This document shows positions 5,839 to 7,602 of a DNA stretch of 7,602 nt, piece after piece; within the stretch, counting starts at the first letter, position 1; the number at the start of each line of letters is the position of its first letter. Under the pieces are notes generated by a model. The model was not told the DNA's origin and ran no database searches. It saw only the letters and a program-made list of their open reading frames with translations. The translations under genes were made by a program, and so were the position numbers. This DNA is from Eggerthellaceae bacterium UBA5906 (GTDB taxonomy: Bacteria > Actinomycetota > Coriobacteriia > Coriobacteriales > Eggerthellaceae): assembly GCA_002431805.1 (NCBI GenBank), contig DJEE01000181.1, positions 3,212 through 10,813 of the forward strand, written 5' to 3'.

Positions 5839-6633
5839 CTACTTCTCTAGCATGCCTAGCAGCGCGGCGATTTCACGCTGCACGGCGTGTTCGGTGTTCT
5901 GGCCGATAACCTTCGTGGCAATGTGCTTGATGGCCGAGCGCGCGTTGCCCATGGCCACGCTGGTGCCCACCATGCGCAGGATTTCGTAGTCGTTCATAGC
6001 GTCGCCAAACGCCATGGTCTCGTTGGGCTGCACGTTGTGCGCTTCCATGACTTGCCGAATGCCGGTTGCCTTGTTCACGCCGCGCTGCATGATGTCTATC
6101 CATTTGCGGCCCGACGGCGCGAACACGAAATCCTCGCCCAGCTCGCGCTCAAGGATGTATGCCATGTCCATGATGGCGTCGTCGCAATAGATGGACGCTT
6201 TCAGGATGCTGGTGTCGGGGTTGGGCAGTTCGTAGACGCGCAGCGGGTTGGGCAGGTTCTTGTCGAGCTCGCGTTCGAAACGCGCCTCGTCATCAAGCAG
6301 GTAGGAAATCTTGCGGTCGAACACCACCAGGTGCAGACTGTCGAACAGGTCCACCACGCGCTTTAGGCGTCGCAGCGCCGCGTGGCTGAACACTTCGCGG
6401 TCATACAGCTTCCCGGCAATAACCACCTGCGCGCCGTTGGAGGCCACGAAGTCCATGTCGTCCATAACCGGCGCGAACATGTCCTGCAGCGTGTCGAAAC
6501 GCCTGCCCGATGATGCCACGAAATGGATGCCCGCATCGTGCAGGCGGCGTACCAGGTCAAACGTTTCCGGGGGCACATTGCCTTCGCCGTCAAGCAGCGT
6601 GCCGTCCATGTCGCTTGCGATAAGCTTGATCAT
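5839..6633 (-). CDS. Cof-type HAD-IIB family hydrolase (sugar/nucleotide phosphatase-like)
   Basis: A 264-residue cytoplasmic phosphatase of the haloacid dehalogenase superfamily, at the usual length for the Cof/YidA type. All four catalytic motifs are present: DMDGTLLD with nucleophile D8 and acid/base D10; SSGR with S42; K188 in VNKATG; and GDAMNDYE with D211 and D215 for Mg2+. The conserved SNGA (65-68) follows motif II. The cap domain (about 80-185) sits between motifs II and III, the C2B arrangement of subclass IIB. These enzymes remove phosphate from small sugar phosphates, nucleotides or pyridoxal phosphate, and specificity cannot be predicted. The ATG at 6633 is preceded by AAAGGA 7 nt upstream and starts MIKLIASDMDGT, the normal family N-terminus. 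The frame is open to 6837, but that extension has no family resemblance. A strong terminator follows. Confidence 0.92.
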   Translation of the reverse strand: MIKLIASDMDGTLLDGEGNVPPETFDLVRRLHDAGIHFVASSGRRFDTLQDMFAPVMDDMDFVASNGAQVVIAGKLYDREVFSHAALRRLKRVVDLFDSLHLVVFDRKISYLLDDEARFERELDKNLPNPLRVYELPNPDTSILKASIYCDDAIMDMAYILERELGEDFVFAPSGRKWIDIMQRGVNKATGIRQVMEAHNVQPNETMAFGDAMNDYEILRMVGTSVAMGNARSAIKHIATKVIGQNTEHAVQREIAALLGMLEK

Positions 6634-6640
6634 GCAAGGT

Positions 6641-6646
6641 TCCTTT
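6641..6646 (-). promoter_or_regulatory. Ribosome binding site fixing the HAD start
   Basis: The minus strand reads AAAGGA at 6646-6641, 7 nt before the ATG at 6633. It supports this start over the longer open frame reaching 6837. Confidence 0.65.
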
Positions 6647-6754
6647 CTCGGCGCCGTGTGCGCCGTGCGCCCTGACTGCGGTTGCGTGCCGAGGATGATG
6701 CCGACGCGCTTGCCATTTGGGCGTCTTTCGTTGGTTTCCTTTGACCTCGTGGCC

Positions 6755-6785
6755 ATTGTACGACCGGTGAAGCGCGTGTTGCCAA
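6755..6785 (-). promoter_or_regulatory. Candidate promoter of the HAD gene
   Basis: The minus strand has TTGGCA at 6785-6780 and TACAAT at 6760-6755, each 5 of 6 to consensus, but separated by 19 bp, 2 bp more than ideal. Transcription would start near 6748, giving a leader of about 115 nt. A short GC-rich hairpin (GGCGC/GCGCC, 6650-6664) lies just upstream of the ribosome binding site. Confidence 0.3.
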
Positions 6786-6883
6786 GTTGCAACGCGCCGC
6801 ATAAAACCTGCGCACGCCGCTTACCTGCCCCTAACAACGCCGATGCAAGAAGCTGACACGCCGTGCAAGTGCCGCGTTCGGCC

Positions 6884-7024
6884 CCAAAATGCGATACGTT
6901 TGGATTTTAATTGGCTTTAGCGATATAGCTACTTTTTGGCGCGTTTCTGATCTGGGCAAACGCGAGCGGTTTCTTCGCGCTACTGCGAAGGTGCGCATTA
7001 AAATCCAAACGTATCGCATTTTGG
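6884..7024. repeat. 141-bp foldback element: perfect 28-bp inverted repeat with internal hairpins
   Basis: Bases 6884-6911 and 6997-7024 are exact reverse complements over 28 bp. The outer ends are CCAAAATGCG / CGCATTTTGG and the inner ends are GGATTTTAAT / ATTAAAATCC. The 85-bp centre can itself fold into three hairpins: TAGC/GCTA (6918-6921, 6928-6931), CGCGTTT/AAACGCG (6940-6946, 6958-6964) and CTTCGC/GCGAAG (6973-6978, 6985-6990). The arms are much more AT-rich than their surroundings. The element lies in non-coding DNA between the MocR and HAD genes. It could be a MITE-like non-autonomous mobile element, a dispersed palindromic repeat, or a very strong bidirectional terminator. I see no clear target-site duplication and no transposase nearby. 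Confidence 0.85.
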
Positions 7025-7104
7025 CGAGCGGAGCTTGCGATTGCGGGTGCGCGCGAGTGCTTTCGGGCTGCGCTGCCTGCCGTGTATGCGGTGCGGCGGC
7101 GGGG

Positions 7105-7602
7105 CTACCTGCATTCGGGGAACACGTGCGCGAGGCGGCGGATGGTTTCGGGCACGCGGTCGGGCTCGATGCCGGCGTAGTTCACCACCAGCGGCACCTC
7201 GCCGTTTGAATATTGCTCGAAGCGCCGCGTGGTTCGGTTGCCGCGGTCGTTGGGCGCAAGTAGGTAGTCGCTGAACAGCGAAACGTTAAGCCCCAGCTCA
7301 GCGCCGCGCTCGCGCACTTGCTCGCCCGTAAGGGCTGTACGTACGTACAGCAAAAAGTGCGTGCCGGCGTTGCGCTCCTCAACGTGCGAGATGCCGGCCA
7401 GCGGCGAGCGCTCGATTTCGCGCAGCACGGCGGCGCGCTGGTGACGGTAGAAGTTGCGCGTGCGGTTGATATGGCGCTCGAAGTGCCCCTCATCGATAAA
7501 GCGCGCCAGCGCGTATTGCTCGAAGCTTGACACCGTGCACGAGTAGAAACTCATGGTGTCCACGTAGCGTGCCAGCAGCTTCGGCGGCAAAACCATGTAG
7601 CT
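7105..7602 (-). CDS. MocR-type (GntR/aminotransferase) regulator, C-terminal part
   Basis: The frame enters from the right edge of the window and ends in TAG at 7107-7105, leaving 165 residues. They match the C-terminal part of the fold-type I aminotransferase-like domain of MocR/PdxR regulators. The visible start SYMVLPPKLL corresponds to the RxGYxVLPPxLL segment just after the PLP lysine. TVSSFEQYALARFIDEGHFERHINRTRNFYRHQR is split in family style (xFIxxGHxERHIRRMRxxY). The region from GISHVEERNAGTHFLLYV to NYAGI is the small C-terminal subdomain. The N-terminal GntR winged helix and the PLP lysine would lie outside the window. Such proteins use PLP as an effector and often control B6 or amine metabolism genes; the target here is unknown. 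An aminotransferase without a DNA-binding domain cannot be excluded. The foldback element begins 81 bp downstream of the stop. Confidence 0.85.
   Translation of the reverse strand, partial: SYMVLPPKLLARYVDTMSFYSCTVSSFEQYALARFIDEGHFERHINRTRNFYRHQRAAVLREIERSPLAGISHVEERNAGTHFLLYVRTALTGEQVRERGAELGLNVSLFSDYLLAPNDRGNRTTRRFEQYSNGEVPLVVNYAGIEPDRVPETIRRLAHVFPECR

Larger units (their letters stand above)
6634..7104. other. 471-bp non-coding stretch between the MocR and HAD genes
   Basis: No convincing gene lies here. The right third is the foldback element at 6884-7024. The left part (6634-6883) holds the presumed HAD promoter and leader. The 80 bp at 7025-7104 between the element and the MocR stop is GC-rich and I see nothing specific in it. 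Open frames across the element begin MRYVWIL on both strands only because the arms are mirror copies. Confidence 0.6.

Noticed and set aside
6634..6837. N-terminal extension of the HAD protein to 6837
   Set aside because: The frame is open but the added residues resemble nothing in the family, while ATG 6633 has a ribosome binding site and gives the standard N-terminus right before the DxDGT motif.
6831..7209. Small open frames over the foldback element, both starting MRYVWIL
   Set aside because: They are identical at the start only because the two arms are reverse complements. Neither has a good ribosome binding site or a recognisable product.
1..7602. CRISPR array, tRNA, rRNA or transposase gene
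   Set aside because: I saw no regularly spaced repeat series, no tRNA or rRNA-like sequence and no transposase or recombinase motifs in any frame.

Overview
The window looks like a chromosomal segment from an Eggerthellaceae-type gut actinobacterium (class Coriobacteriia). This is an inference from gene types, not a database match. The pointers are a secreted Tat-dependent fumarate-reductase-like flavoprotein without its own haem domain, a separate membrane-anchored multihaem cytochrome beside it, and a LuxR-type regulator whose N-terminal two thirds is a bundle of about 12 membrane helices. The base composition is GC-rich, with somewhat lower GC at the left end.

Layout. Left end, plus strand: the C-terminal end of an MFS transporter (1-405) and a radical SAM protein (563-1444). 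Everything else is on the minus strand. Reading right to left, it is: the C-terminal part of a MocR-type aminotransferase-like regulator (7602-7105); a 471-bp non-coding stretch carrying a perfect 28-bp inverted repeat; a Cof-type HAD hydrolase (6633-5839) with a good intrinsic terminator; the cytochrome gene (5591-4989); the flavoprotein gene (4973-3477) with its own hairpin; a 367-bp intergenic region; and the membrane LuxR regulator (3109-1454). That last gene converges on the radical SAM gene with only 9 bp between stop codons.

How the genes fit together. The cytochrome and flavoprotein are 15 bp apart and almost certainly one operon. The cytochrome would take electrons from the membrane quinol pool and pass them to the exported FAD enzyme, which would reduce a C=C bond in an external acceptor. 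All residues used by Shewanella flavocytochrome c3 to bind and reduce fumarate have counterparts here, so fumarate or a related enoate is the simplest guess, but the true substrate is unknown. The adjacent LuxR protein is a natural candidate regulator of the operon. Two exact 10-bp direct repeats, 22 bp apart, sit upstream of the operon where an activator could bind. The MFS, radical SAM, HAD and MocR genes show no clear functional link to this system.

The most unusual non-coding object is the 141-bp foldback element at 6884-7024: a perfect 28-bp stem enclosing three smaller hairpins.
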